Below the pieces are notes generated by a model, which did not search any database, was not told the origin of the DNA, and worked only from the letters and a program-made list of their open reading frames with translations. From NCBI GenBank assembly GCA_017163975.1, contig JAFFSR010000243.1, positions 930,001 through 994,000 of the forward strand: a stretch of DNA of 64,000 nt, read 5' to 3'. The translations under genes and the position numbers were made by a program. The DNA is from Anastatus disparis. Its lineage: Eukaryota; Arthropoda; Insecta; Hymenoptera; Eupelmidae. Positions 44,421-58,004 of the stretch are shown here, piece after piece; within the stretch, counting starts at the first letter, position 1, and every line of letters begins with the position of its first letter.

Positions 44421-47160
44421 GCATAAAAAGAAAAAATACGCAAAAAAGAGACCTATAGAAAAGTTATTAGTGAACAATATAATGAATATAAAAGAATGGT
44501 ACAAATTAAAAATCAAAAATTGAAAAATGCCGATATTATTAAGGAAACACAAGTAAAAAATTATTGTTACCAATTAAAAGAATCACGCACAAGGTGTAAA
44601 CAAATAGAAATTGATGAGAATAAACATGTTGATACTGATAGTACAATAAATAAACCAACAAATAAAAAAAAGCGAAAACATAAATATGATTCTTATCAAT
44701 TAAAGACATTATTCATTAAGTGTAAACGATTAAATATTAAAAACAATAATTATAATGAAAATCACAATAATAATAATTATAATATCAATCATAATATTGT
44801 ATTGAACAAATTTATTGATAAAACAATAAGGAGTAAAGTAGGAAAAAAATTTTAAAAATTGAATGAAAAAACATTAACTGAAAAAATTAATTCGAAACTG
44901 ATTAGTTGTATAGCAAATATATATTTCGATGGAAATCTCATATCTGAAAATAACATTGGTTCCATGACAAATACGTGTGTTTATTGTGATGCGAAATATT
45001 TTGCTTTCAAATATACTAGAAGTAACGATTTCTCCAATTGTTGTCATAAAGGTAAAGTAGAATTGTTAGAAAATCTTCCTTACAATTAAAGTTTTTAGCA
45101 ACTGAATTAACGGAAGAAATTATCGATTTTAGACGAAACGTTAGATTGTGCAATGATGCTTTAACATTTGCAAGTTTTGGTGCAAATTTTGATACATCGC
45201 TGGGTAAAGGACCACAAGTTATTAGAATATGTGGAAAAATTTACCATAATGTATATGCGTTACATCCTAATAAAGATGAAGCACGTAAATATGAACAATT
45301 ATATATTTTAGATAATAAAACGGCAACGATTGAACGGAATAAGTTTGATATAAATTTAATATTATTGAAACATTTAGATATCTTAATAAGAGACATTATT
45401 CCTCATGCTGAAGCCTATAAAATGATGCATGAAGTAGAAGAAGGACTACAACGATGTGCAAAAATCTATTGTCTTCCAAGAACTGTTACTATGTCATTGG
45501 CCGCAATAATAATTTGGATAAAAATAGATATAATCTACCTACCTGTAATAAAGTTGCAATAGTATATGTTGGAGAAGACGATATTCCTTCTATTGAACGT
45601 GACATTGTCATTTACTCTAAGTATGATAGACCAATTAGTATACCGACAATAAGCAAACATACAGATCCTATGAGATTCATCCTAATGGTGGTTTTGGATG
45701 GATGCCAATATGAAAAGTAAATTTGGGAAATCTAATACTTCAAATTTGAAATTTTATTATTATAGATTTACTGTAAGAAATGAATTTAATCTATTCCTTA
45801 GTTTGGGAAAATTATCTCAACAGTTCATTGTTGATGCGTTTGAAAAAGTTGAAACCTCCAGATTATATTCCATACAAAAAAACCAAAACGTATTAAGAAG
45901 TGATTGTTACAAAGGTGTTATGGACTATTTACATAACAAGAAAAATTAGATTCTTCAAAAATTCGAAAAATGGTAATATTACCGTTAAACTTTACAAAAA
46001 GTCCACAATTTTCAAAACAAAATTACTTTGACCTAATAACTCGTGTAAATTATCGTGGTAAACCTGACCTTTTTGTAACTATGATCTGTAACCCACATTG
46101 AAAAGAAATAACTTAATACTTTGAAATTTATGAAAATGCAAAAGATAGACCAGTTATTATAACATAAGTATTTTATCAAAAAGTAGAAGAATTAAAAAAT
46201 TGAGTAATAAAAAAGGGAATATTAGGAAAATGTATTGCATATAGTTATGTAATTGAATTTCAAAAACGAGGATTACCGCATATGCATATGTTGTTACTCT
46301 TAGATAAAAATGATGAATTTGATATTTCCAAAAAAGTTGATGAAATAATAAGTGCAGAAATCCCAAATAGAGAAATTTATCTAAAATTATATAGTATTGT
46401 TAAACAATTTATGATACACGGTCCCTATGGTATGCAAAATATAAATTGTCCGTGTATGGATAAAAATACAAAACAATGTAATGAAAATTTTATAAATACA
46501 TTTAATAATACAACAAAATTTAAATCCAATGGATATTCACTATGCAAACGTAAAAATGATGTCATCAAAATAATTCTCAAAAATAAATTTACAGAAAGAA
46601 TTGCAGATAATGAATTTGTTGTTCCTTATAATCCTTACTTCGTATTGAAATTCAATGCACATATAAACGTAGAAGATAGTTCCACTGTACAATGCAGTAA
46701 ATATTTATTCAAATACTGTTATAAAGGTAATGATTGTGCATAAATTAAAATGCATCAAGTTAATGTGGATTTTCAATCAGAAAATCAATACACTTTTCAA
46801 AATGACAATCGTTAAAATGTTTAATATAAATGTGACGAAATCCAACAATACATTAATACAAGATATTTATGTCCACCTGAAGCAATGCACAGATGATTAG
46901 AATATCCTTTACATGTTATTTCACATACTATAAAACATCTATGCGTTCACGAAGAAAATCAAAAAAATGTATTTTTCAAAGGAAGAAAAGAAAAAATGAT
47001 TATGCAAAAAATGTGGAAATAACATTAACAGCATATTTCAAATTAAATAGAAAAGATTTTAAAACACGACATTACTTTATTCAGAAATACCAAATTTTTA
47101 TACATTTGATGAAAAACTGAAAAAGTGAAATAAAAGAAAAAAAAAGAAAACCAATACTTA

Positions 47161-47565
47161 CTAGGAGAGTGTCACGTCTTCGGATCACGGATTTTGCTGA
47201 AACTTGGGGATAACTTTTCAGATAACAAACTATGAAAAAAGCTAAAGTTATAGCCATAAACGCTTAATATTTCTCTAGATACAGGCAATTGAAGAAAATT
47301 ACTAAAAAAGTTACTAGATTTTCAAACACTTATCGCTGTTAAGCATAGATAGCTAGAAGCTTATAACTCTTTTTAAATTAAAGCTGAGATCAAATACTTT
47401 CAAAAAAGTAGTTACAGCATATAAAAATTTTCTTCAATTGCCTGTATCTAGGGAAATATTGAGCGTTTATGACTATAACTTTAGCTTTTTTCATATTTTG
47501 TCATCTGAAAACTTATCCCCAAGTTTGAGCAAAATCCGTGATCCGGAGATGTGACACTCTCTTAG
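47161..47565. mobile_element. MITE of the CYAGGAGAGTGTC family inside the Helitron
   Basis: Begins CTAGGAGAGTGTCACGTC and ends with its inverse; TTA flanks both sides (47158-47160, 47566-47568). Removing it with one TTA joins KPIL to SRMYLLSPKD in one frame, confirming the ends. Confidence 0.9.
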
Positions 47566-48021
47566 TTAGTAGAATGTACTTATTAAGTCCGAAAGATAGA
47601 AAACATAATTTTATTAGGTTATTACTATTACATGTTAAAGGAGCCACATCTTTTGAAGCTTTGTGTACTGTTGATGATGTGATGTACAATTCGTTTTATG
47701 AGGCAGCCAAGGCAAAACAATTAATTAATGAAGATTTTAAATCATGATAATAATATTCTTAATGAATTAGAAATGAATATAAATTCTTTACATGATATAC
47801 AAAGGCAAATATCTACTATAAAAAGTTTAAACAACCAATGTGAAGAAAAATATATTTTTATAGATGGACCAGGTGGAAGTGGAGAAGTTATTTACTCAAC
47901 GTTTTAATAGTTTATTTTAAATATCATACTATACACTATTTATGTGTATCTTGAACAGCTATAGCAGCTAATTCATTAGTCGATGGAAAAACCGTGCATA
48001 CAACATTTAAACTTCCGTTAA

Positions 48022-48410
48022 GACAACACTGAATCTCTCTATTCTTTTCTAATTGAAAAATGTAGGTCTTTGGAAAAACTAACAATTATTAATAGAGATC
48101 AAAAGTTATCCGCAACTTGTACAGTAAATAGCAATAAATATTCTGATGAGGACAAATTAATTTTGATGCTTTGTTTTCAAAAAAAATTGACATACTTACA
48201 AAATCATAAGTTAGGCTAGAGAATATGATGTTTAAGTATGTCAAACTTTCCTTGAAAACAAAGCATCAAAATTAATTTGTTCTCATTTGAAAAAATATTG
48301 TTTATTACTGTACAAGTTGCGGACAACTATTGATTTCTAGTAATAACTACTAGTTGTTCCAAAAATCTACATTTTTTTATTAGAAAAGGATAGAGAGATA
48401 CAACGTCCTC
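48022..48410. mobile_element. TTAA-flanked foldback MITE (GACAACACTG type) inside the helicase
   Basis: TTAA at 48018-48021 and 48411-48414. The arms are almost the full length (TCTCTCTATTCTTTTCTAAT at the left and its inverse at the right). Excision leaving one TTAA joins TFKLPL to NITDYTT in the helicase frame. Confidence 0.85.
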
Positions 48411-48716
48411 TTAAATATAACAGATTATACAACTTGTAATGTTAAGCCTAATTCTGCAAAAGGTAAACAAAGGGAACGAAAATAGATATTCCAGATGAAA
48501 TATCCATGACTTCAAACTTTGCTTTTAAAGCAGTTGATAGTCTTTTTCAAGATTTATGCAATGTGAACCAGCCCTTTGGTGGTAAAACTGTAATTGTATC
48601 AGAAAATTTCAGGCAAACATTCCCAATTGTACGACACGGAAGCTGTATCAATATTATTGAAAATTCAGTTAAATTTAGTTTATTATGGCAGAATTTAGAG
48701 CTCAAAATATAGAGCT

Positions 48717-51110
48717 AAAGTAAATATAAGAATCAAAAAAATATTGGGCTCAAAAAAATATAAAGACCAAAAAAATATAATAATAAAAAAAATATTAGGC
48801 CCAAAAAAATATATTCAAAAAAATATTGGGCTCAAAAAATATAGAGCCAAGAATACATAAGAATCGAAAAGATATAAAATACAAAAAAATATAAGATTTA
48901 AAAAAATATTGGGTCCAATAAAATATAGAGCTTAAGAAAATATAAGAATCAAAAAAATATAAAGCTAAAGTAAAATAAGAATCAAAAAAATATTGGGCTC
49001 AAAAAAATATAAAGACCAAAAAAATATAATGATAAAAAAAATATTAGGCCCAAAAAAATATATTCAAAAAAATATTGGGCTCAAAAAAATATAGAGCCAA
49101 GAATACATAAGAATCGAAAAGATATAAGATTCAAAAAATATAAGATTAAAAAAAATATTGGGTTCAAGAAAATATAGAGCTCAAGAAAATATAAGAATCA
49201 AAAAAATATAGAGCTCAAGTAAAATAAGAATCAAAAAAATATTGGGATCAAAAAAATAAAAGAATCAGACAAATATTAGGCCTAAAACATATAGAGACAA
49301 TAAAAATATAATAATAATAAAAAGATTGCGCCTAAATAATATAAGATTCATAAAAATATTTAGCCCAAAAAAATATAAAGCCCAAGAAAATATAAGAATC
49401 AAAAAAATATAGAGCTTAAGTAAATATAAGAATCAAAAAAATATTGGGCTCAAAAAAATATAAAGACCAAAAAAATATAATGATAAAAAAAATATTAGGC
49501 CCAAAAAAATATATTAAAAAAAATATTGGGCTCAAAAAAATATAGAGCCAAGAATACATAAGAATCGAAAAGATATAAGATTCAAAAAAATATAAGATTA
49601 AAAAAAATATTGGCTCCAAGAAAATATAGAGCTCAAGAAAATATAAGAATCAAAAAAATATAGAGCTCAAGTAAAATAAGAATCAAAAAAATATTGGGAT
49701 CAAAAAATAAAAGAATCAGACAAATATTAGGCCTAAAAATATAGAGACAATAAAAATATAATAATAATAAAAAGATTGCGCCTAAATAATATAAGATTCA
49801 TAAAAATATTTAGCCAAAAAAAATATAAAGCCCAAGAAAATATAAGAATCAAAAAATATAGAGCTTAAGTAAATATAAGAATCAAAAAATATTGGGCTCA
49901 AAAAATATAAAGACCAAAAAATATAATGATAAAAAAATATTAGGCCCAAAAAATATATTTAAAAAATATTGGGCTCAAAAAATATAGAGCCAAGAATACA
50001 TAAGAATCGAAAAGATATAAGATTCAAAAAAATATAAGATTAAAAAAAATATTGGCTCCAAGAAAATATAGAGCTCAAGAAAATATAAGAATCAAAAAAA
50101 TATAGAGCTCAAGTAAAATAAGAATCAAAAAAATATTGGGATCAAAAAAATAAAAGAATCAGACAAATATTAGGCCTAAAAAATATAGAGACAATAAAAA
50201 TATAATAATAATAAAAAGATTGCGCCTAAATAATATAAGATTCATAAGAATATTTAGCCCAAAAAAAAATAAAGCCCAAGAAAATATAAGAATCAAAAAA
50301 ATATAGAGCTTAAGTAAATATAAGAATCAAAAAAATATTGGGCTCAAAAAAATATAAAGACCAAAAAAATATAATGAAAAAAAAAATATTAGGCCAAAAA
50401 AAATATATTCAAAAAAATATTGGGCTCAAAAAAATATAGAGCCAAGAATACATAAGAATCGAAAAGATATAAGATTCAAAATAATATAAGATTAAAAAAA
50501 ATATTGGCTCCAAGAAAATATAGAGCTCAAGAAAATATAAGAATCAAAAAAATATAGAGCTCAAGTAAAATAAGAATCAAAAAAATATTGGGATCAAAAA
50601 AATAAAAGAATCAGACAAATATTAGACCTAAAAAATATAGAGACAAAGAAAATATAATAATAATAAAAAGATTGCGCCCAAATAATATAAGATTCATAAG
50701 TATATTTAGCCCAAAAAAATATAAAGCCCAAGAAAATATAAGAATCAAAAAAATATAGAGCTCAAGTAGATATAAGAATCAAAAAAATATAGAGCTTAAG
50801 TAAATATGAGAATCAAAAAAATATCGGGCCCAAAAAATTAAAAGAACCAGACAAATATTGGGCCCAAATAAATATAGAGACCAAGAAAATATAATAATAA
50901 TAAAAATATTGCGCCCAAAAAAATATAAGAATAAAAAAAATTTTAACCCAAAAAAAAGTTGAAAAAATAATATAAGACCCAGAAAAATATAGAGCTAAAT
51001 AAAATATAGGACCAAAAAAAATTATAGAACCCAGGAAAATATAAATTAAAAAAAAATGTTGGGCGCAAAAAAATATAAAACCCAAAAAAATATGACCCAA
51101 AAAGATGCTC
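48717..51110. repeat. A-rich higher-order tandem array, period about 445-490 bp
   Basis: Short words of 20-30 bases, AAAAAATAT followed by a G/C-containing tag (TGGGCTC, AAGACC, TAGGCCC, AGAGCTC), repeat through about 2.4 kb. A larger unit repeats: AGAGCTTAAG or its variants at about 48960, 49411, 49860, 50305 and 50791. It starts immediately after the last helicase fragment. Long open frames on the minus strand are translation of the repeat and not genes. Confidence 0.85.
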
Positions 51111-51250
51111 ATGACTAATGAGGACTAATTATATAGGGCCTAATAAGAAATTGCTACTCTTATTACCAAAAGATTAGACACATTTAATAAATGTGGAGAA
51201 CCGGAGAACTGGAGAACCGGAGAAACGGAAAAAAATCGGTTTTACTTTAA

Positions 51251-51876
51251 TATAATATAGGATACACTAGATCAGATTCGCTAGTGAAGTATGATCGAAA
51301 CGCTTCTTCTCGCTTTCGATAAAATGTAACTTTTACCTTCTTTTCTAATACATTGAAAGACTTTAATTGAGAAGCCATTAATTTGGCTGCATCTTTTGCT
51401 AATCCAGCATTCCTAAACATGTCATTAAGTTGAGCTTGAGAGATCTTTTTCGGCTTTTCTCTTTACCAATGGGGACATATTCCTTATCACTGTCCGAAGA
51501 CAGTTCTTCTTCACTTTTGACGGATCCACTTTCTGCTTTCCTCAACGATTCATTTTCGTCAGTATTGTCGTCTGTATGGTCGTTAAGATTTTCTACGTCT
51601 TCTTCTATACCACAATCAACTAGCATACTATCCATTTCTTGTATAAAGCTGTCTCGTGAAGCCTCGTCTATCAAACTTTCGACTATTTGCTTCTGCGGAC
51701 GAACGATACTAGAAACTTTCGCATACAATATTTTATCTGGTCGCACTTGATTTACCCCACATACATTTGTGACGCAAGTGTAGCAATCACTTTTACCTAA
51801 TGGTTTTTTCCAAATAGCTGGTTTCAGAAACTTTATTTCACTTCTATCTCCAGTTTTATCGAATTTATGTAACATT
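51251..51876 (-). pseudogene. Inverted partial copy of the gene at 52386
   Basis: The minus strand encodes the middle of the downstream protein (KFLKPAIWKKPLGKSDCYTC to SRKRSLKLNLMTCLG), with a few differences, and continues past the stop into the second reading frame as the intact arm does. It pairs with 52630-53243. The spacer (51877-52629) holds no gene that I trust. The shared frame break shows that duplication came after the mutation. Confidence 0.85.
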
Positions 51877-52385
51877 TTGCAAAAAATATATTCTTGGTAA
51901 TACATACTATAAAAATAATTTGAAACAACATTAGTCTGAAGACAAATCTCACGATTGCTATATCTTCAAAAGAAGAAAACTGGGAGTATTCGAATTTCAC
52001 CTATTTGTAGTGTTATCTCGTATATATTATTTCCCTCACTGAGTAACTTAAACTTTTACTAACTGGATTTCTGATGTAGTCCTTTCAATCCTGCTGCCAC
52101 GGAAGACACTGGAACGATGGCAACTGCCCAAAAGGGATGTGTAGAATGATTCGCTTTCAATCTTCTGTTGTAACGAAGCCAGCGAGGCGCGCTGTCCTAC
52201 AGGGGAACGCTTGAACGTGAGAATGATGCCGTAGTGTCTTCGACGACGAGTTGACATTGTCCTTGTCAAAATCGGAAAGCCCTCGTACTTAGGCCTGGGA
52301 AGGTACGAGGGTCATCACCCCTAGGACGGCTGACTCGTCTGCGATCAGAACAGGAATTCTAGCGTGCGGGTTTTTCAATAAATCT

Positions 52386-54059
52386 ATGGATACTAAAAAT
52401 AATTCTAATAATATTGAGATTGCTTCGGGATCTCGCGAACAAGTTGATCACGACTGTGTAGGTGATTTCGATATTTACTGCTATATTTGTACGGAATATG
52501 TGTGGAAAAAACATGAGAAGCATGTAACTGAAAAAATAAGAGATTTATTTAAAGCATGCTTTGAAGTAGAAATTTCTCAGCAAAATTCTACCTGGGTTCC
52601 GCATATTATATGTGCTAAATGTTACAAAATGTTACATACATTCGATGAAACTAGAGGTGAAAGTAAAATAAAGTTTCTAAAACCAGCTATTTGGAAAAAA
52701 CCATTAGGTAAAAGTGATTGCTACACTTGCGTCACAAATGTATGTGGGGTAAATCAAGTGCGACCAGATAAAATATTGTATGCGAAAGTTTCTAGTATCG
52801 TTCGTCCGCAGAAGCAAATAGTCGAAAGTTTGATAGACGAGGCTTCACGAGACAGCTTTATACAAGAAATGGATAGTATGCTAGTTGATTGTGGTACAGA
52901 AGAAGACGTAGAAAATCTTAACGACCATACAGACGACAATACTGACGAAAATGAATCGTTGAGGAAAGCAGAAAGTGGATCCGTCAAAAGTGAAGAAGAA
53001 CTGTCTTCGGACAGTGATAAGGAATATGTCCCCATTGGTAAAGAGAAAAGCCGAAAAAGATCTCTCAAGCTCAACTTAATGACATGTTTAGGAATGCTGG
53101 ATTAGCAAAAGATGCAGCCGAATTAATAACTTCTCAATTAAAGTCTTTCAATGTATTAGAAAAGGAGGTAAAAGTTACATTTTATCGAAACCGAGAAAAA
53201 GCGTTCCGATCATACTTCACTAGCGAATCTGATCTAGTGTATTGCACTGATGTACGAGGACTTATTAATACGTTTAAACCAAATTTATACAAGCCAGAAG
53301 AGTGGAGGTTATTCATTGATTTATCTAAGCAAAGCTTGAAGGCCTTTCTTCTTCACAATACGAACGAGTATGCTTTGTTACCATTGGCTCATTCAACTAT
53401 ACTCAAAGAAGAATACTGTAACATCGAAAACGTTTTGAATAAAATAAAGTATAGTGAGCATGAATGGTTAATTTACGGAAACCTAAAAATATTGTCATTG
53501 ATACTAGGTCAACAATCAGGTTTTACCAAGCACCCATGCTATTTGTGCATTTTCGATAGTCGAGATAGAGCAAAACACTATAATACAAAAGTTTGGCCAG
53601 CGAGACCATCACTTACTCCAGGTTCCAGCAATGTCATCAATCGTCCTCTTGTCAATCCTAGCCAAATCCTTTTACCACCTTTACATATTAAATTAGGGCT
53701 GATGGAACAATATGTTAAAACTCGTAAAAAATATGGTACGAAATTCAAGAAAATTAGGTTGCTTAATGAATTTGAAACTCCACTTTTTCGATTCGCACAT
53801 TGATGAATTTCCACCAGTCCTAGGTGACTACAGAGAAGAGCATGGTGAAAGATTTCATCATGATATGTAGGGATTTGAACGTAGATGGCAAGGAAAATGT
53901 AGCGTAAACATGATGGTGGACTATTGCTGGATGCTAAAAAGAGAAGTACAATCTAATAAGAAAAAGAGACGTAGGAATCCTTTGCATAGGTCTTCCGAAG
54001 ACAAGCATATACGCAAGCTCAAGTCGATTGAGCTCTTGTGCAAATTGACTTTTGAGTAG
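52386..54059 (+). pseudogene. ZAD-like zinc finger and transposase-like protein, frameshifted
   Basis: ATG 52386 opens a 239-residue frame. A Cys pair CYIC and a second pair CAKC about 45 residues apart give a ZAD-like zinc-binding layout near the N-terminus. KPLGKSDCYTCVTNVCGVN follows, then an acidic Ser-rich segment and a basic patch KSRKR. At about 53070 the frame must shift to the 53084-53803 frame (FRNAGLAKDAAELI, LLPPLHIKLGLMEQYVK, GFTKHPCYLC), and shift again near 53800 to VLGDYREEHGERFHHDM (TAG after), QGKCSVNMMVDYCWMLKRE and TAG 54057-54059. Proteins with LLPPLHIKLGLM and EHGERFH are common multi-copy insect proteins; I infer a transposase-like origin. Confidence 0.65.
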
Positions 54060-54434
54060 TATTTTGAGATTATCTTTAAAATTAGGCGGTCGACTCTCTT
54101 TTTGCATAACAAATTCGGATTCAGCAGGCCAAAATGCATAAAAATAAACAATTTTCATTTTTTCTTCTCATGTTTTTCCACAGGAATACGGTTTTTTGAC
54201 AGTTTTTTGAGGTTGTGTTCAAAATATGCGGCCAACCCCCTATTTTTGACGCCGGATTCGGATTCAGCGGAAAAAAATACAAAAGAAAAGTATAGTCTTT
54301 ATCCCAGAACCATCAACTTTTTTCTTTGTGGGCCTGTGTTATTAATTAATGTATTAATAAACAAATGAAAGTATAATCTTTATTACGTTATAACCGGAGA
54401 AAAACAATATTTCAATATACTGTGAGTGCTATTT
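54060..54434. other. Region after the zinc finger gene, two imperfect 110-bp repeats
   Basis: AATTCGGATTCAGC and GGATTCGGATTCAGC (about 54112 and 54245) mark two imperfect units, each following TTTTGAG and a Leu-rich segment. No gene that I can support. Confidence 0.35.
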
Positions 54435-54672
54435 CGAAAGAATTTGAGCTCAGCTTTCATTCAAAAACAAGTTTCATGCTTCTAAGTATCAATGCTAAAG
54501 AACTATACGTGTTTAAAAATCTAACTTTTTTAATGATTTTCTTGGATTATATATAACTAAGGAAATATTAAGCGTTGGAGTCTAAAATTCTGTTTCCTTT
54601 CATATTTTGACATCTGAAAACTTATCCCAAAGTTTCAGCAAAATCTGTGATCCGGAGGTCTGACAGTCTCCT
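54435..54672. mobile_element. 3' half copy of the CYAGGAGAGTGTC MITE family
   Basis: Matches the right half of the element at 47161 (GAGCTCAGCTTTCATT, AAGGAAATATTAAGCGTT, CTTATCCCAAAGTTTCAGC) and ends GACAGTCTCCTAA, then TTAG. Left end missing. Confidence 0.7.
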
Positions 54673-54908
54673 AATTAGTACATATTTTTTTTGTATATTT
54701 TCAATGATCGTTGATAGAAGTACTAAAATATTTTTCAAGTTAACATTATAAATTGATGATTAAATATTAGCATTCTTGATTTCAACAGTTTCACAGCAAA
54801 GTTTGATCTGCGAGAATTACTAATTTTTACTCTACTTGCGGGAAATAATAGTTTCCTTAATTCTAAAAAAATTGTGTGACGTCAGCCTAGTAACAAGAAA
54901 TTCTTTAA

Positions 54909-55291
54909 CGGCAGGACGGAGTAAAACCTGATACCAACCGAGTAACAATTGAGTTTTTTGTTATTTACGCAAGTATTAATCGGTGTATCTTCAAATTGAA
55001 GGTTGAGTGCAATAGATATTATTATTATGAATATCTATGCACAAGAAAAAAAAATTCTACCGCTTTGTTTTTGAGAAAAGTAAGGAATACCGAAGTAAAA
55101 GTTTATGTTCATAATATTTTCACGTTCCTTACTTTTTTCAAAAACAAAGTAGTAGATTTTTTTTCTTGTGCATACATATTTGTAATAATAATATCTATTG
55201 CGCTTAACCTTAGATTTGCAGATACACCGATTAATACTTACGTAAATAACAAAAATCTCAATTAGACAAGGACAGCGAATCTGGCCTGCTC
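54909..55291. mobile_element. TTAA-flanked palindromic MITE (CGGCAGG type), copy 1
   Basis: Begins CGGCAGGACGGAG and ends CTGGCCTGCTC, with TTAA at 54905-54908 and 55292-55295. The whole element is almost one hairpin. Same family as 60006-60390. Confidence 0.9.
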
Positions 55292-55295
55292 TTAA

Positions 55296-58000
55296 TGAGC
55301 CTAGATATTTCTATCTAATAGCTTGTGGTGTTTTAATAAATTATACTTTCTTGGTTAGCAATCTTTTTGAGAGTATAAACAAAATAAAAATAAAGAAAAA
55401 TAAGGAAAGCACTTCGAAATTCTCAAAGAGAATTTTCTATCAAATCTCTCTTTTGTGGAAATTTGACGGAATGCCAGAGTTAGAAAATAATAAAATGCTA
55501 TGCAAACAACTGCTCTAATCGGCAACTGTCTACAATTATCGTTTACACAAACTGATTACAGTTGGTAAACGATGCGCATTAATTTGTTAGTAAAAATGAA
55601 GAGAAAAGAAGGAATGAAGAAAATAAAATAAATCTTTTATTATAATATTTCGACTTACTTTTATTTTTTATGATGAGAGTGAGTGTCACAAATCAATATT
55701 TTATAATTTAAACTTTGTATTATAAATGTTGAAAAGTAATATCAATGAATGGTAAAGTAAAAACGAATCGTATATTTGAATATCTGTTTGAATTTTGCAA
55801 AAAGTACTGACTGACTGTCATGTAAGGGCCAGTCTTTTTATATCAGAAGGCCCAAGCTTGCGCGAAAGCTGCCCCTCTTTATTGTATCATTTGTTGATTA
55901 GTGGGGATTTTATTGATTTCATTTCGCTTTCTTTCTCTCTCACTTTTAAGAACCGTCAATACAATCAAAAAGAAAGTTATTAATATTTTCAATTGTTACA
56001 TCTTTACAATAAGTTCGAATCCGATTCTTGCTACAAGGTAATCTTTATCGATCGGACGGAAACATACGCATATGTACTCGCTTATATACATAGACATATT
56101 AATATTTTTAATAATCATTGCTATTTTTGTATTTAATCAAAATTATATAGAACTTAGTTAAATTAATACTTATTATTACATTTCAAATGTTTCATTTAAA
56201 TTCATCAATAAATTTAATAAACTCATTTATCTTAAATAAATAAAATATTAATGTTTATAGAAAAAATGTTTTTAAAAAATAAGAATCAGAACAGGGGGGA
56301 CGTTACAATTGTTTGATTTTCCTTGCAAAGCCAAAAAATTGATGACTCTTTTACCAAGTATAAAAATTGGGTACAAAAAGAACTATGCAACGAGAAAGAA
56401 CAATAACCACACGACATGACAAGAGCTAGTTTATTTCAATGAATTTTTTTTTTTACATTTCCAGTTAAAATTTTTAACTTATCTATTTCTAAGAATTTAC
56501 ATTTCTTATTGGAAATTTCAACTCTTGAACGGAAGAACTTGATAAAGATAATAAACAAATTTTAATGAAAGAAATCGGATGCCTACTGATAAAATAAAAC
56601 TACTGTTTTATTTAAGCAAATAATTAAAAAATAAATTTTATTTAAGTAAAAATTTACTGATTTTCGTAAATAACACTTTATAGTGAAGCTCTCGAAAAGA
56701 AGTATGAAAATATTCAATAGATAGTTCTCAATTTTAGATTATAAAATATTTTAAAGTAGTACCATCACAAATAGATCGCGGCGACAAATTTTGATGAAAT
56801 TGAAATAATAGGTTTTAATATCGCCCAAAGAATGACTCCAATACATTTTTGTGGAAAATGAAATGCCTATGAAAAAGATCATTAATGTTTTTAACTGCAA
56901 TATTTACATTTTTTTTAGGTTGGGTGATGCACATATCACCATAACCCTATTCCATTTTTTTTTGCTTTCCAAAAAATCTGTCTTTTGCTTCGAATAAAGA
57001 CCGCTTACATGGAAAAACTTTCACGCATAAAAGTCGCTCAAATGTTGTATGTGAATTCAATTTTATTATTACTGAAATAATTTCAATATCCTTCTTGAAA
57101 AAAGATTAGACCCAAATGGAGATGATATTTTCCTCAGCAGAAATGAAATTGGGAACCAGTCTTATATGCGCTCGATTCACTCTCAAGTATGTACGTTGAC
57201 TAAGTTCGAAACGTAATGCATAGCTTTTATATCCAGAGTTGATCGGGTTTTAGCTTCAACTCGAACTGTAGAAGCTAAACAAAAAAACTAAAAATAGTTT
57301 GACATCGGACTTGCTATATTTGTAGTTACTGAATCGAGAATTAATTGAGAACTAGAAAAAACTGTTTGTGAATATATAACAAATTTCGTATTTAATTTGC
57401 GCTTGAAAAAATTCGAAATTGATTTTGGTGCGTTTATAATCCACAAACATTTTCATTGATGACTTATTTTCATCCTCAAGATTATTGATGTAGACATATC
57501 ATCTATTTAGATTATAAAACATTTCCAAGTATATACGCAACGTTAATTGATTCTTTCCGAATCGTTTTGGAATTCTCTAATAAAAACAAAGGAAATAACG
57601 GAACGGTCCAATGAAAGTTCAGGATTTTAAAACATTCGGAAAGAATCCATTAACGTTGGGTGTACGTGAACTATATTCGGAACAAGTGAACCACCGTCAT
57701 ATTCAGACTTGATTGGGTTTTAGCTTCAACTTGAAATAAACAAGTTTAATTAAATAATTCAACAACGTTCATCATCAAACTTGTTTAAAATTTTTAAAAT
57801 CTATCAAATAACAAAAATTATTATTATTACTGTCGAATTACAATTTTTTAGAAGAACAAATCTAGTTATAATGAACTATATATGACATCTAAAACTTAAA
57901 AATTATAAATAACTAATTTTTATCTTAAAATCTAATTATTTTAAATAACCGCGGGACAGATGAGCATGTATCATTTCACGCCAGTCTTTGCTAGAAACAG
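55296..58000. other. AT-rich region without genes
   Basis: No coding signal. A small palindrome at about 57540-57655 (CAACGTTAATTGATTCTTTC and its near inverse) and two copies of GGGTTTTAGCTTCAACT (57247 and 57715) are the only structures I see. Confidence 0.5.
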
Positions 58001-58004
58001 TTTT

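Larger units (their letters stand above)
44496..48716 (+). pseudogene. Degenerate Helitron Rep-helicase
   Basis: Fragments in several frames follow the same order as the Helentron at 11170: a Lys-rich start (44496-44855), a Cys motif CVYCDAKYF with NCCHKGKV (44859-45089), ASFGANFDTSLGKG and IYHNVYALHPNKDEAR (45146-45562), HTDPMRF, VMDYLHN, the HUH region KRGLPHMHML (about 46264-46293), YNPYFVLKFNAHIN and YLFKYCYKG (tyrosine motif, to 46743), MYLLSPKDRKH (47574), FIDGPGGSGE (Walker A with the Lys changed to Glu, about 47857), and NFRQTFPIVRHGS (about 48605). Two MITEs (47161, 48022) lie inside. It is a dead relative, distinct from the 11170 copy. Confidence 0.88.

Noticed and set aside
49416..51112. 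Phe/Ile-rich minus-strand frames at 49416 and 50813
   Set aside because: They are translation of the A-rich higher-order repeat.
51430..51750. Ser/Leu-rich frames at 51430-51750 and 52754-53074
   Set aside because: Both are antisense to the two copies of the zinc finger gene.
52048..52269. Arg-rich minus-strand frame of 73 codons
   Set aside because: Lies in the spacer of the inverted duplication; no motif or second copy supports it.
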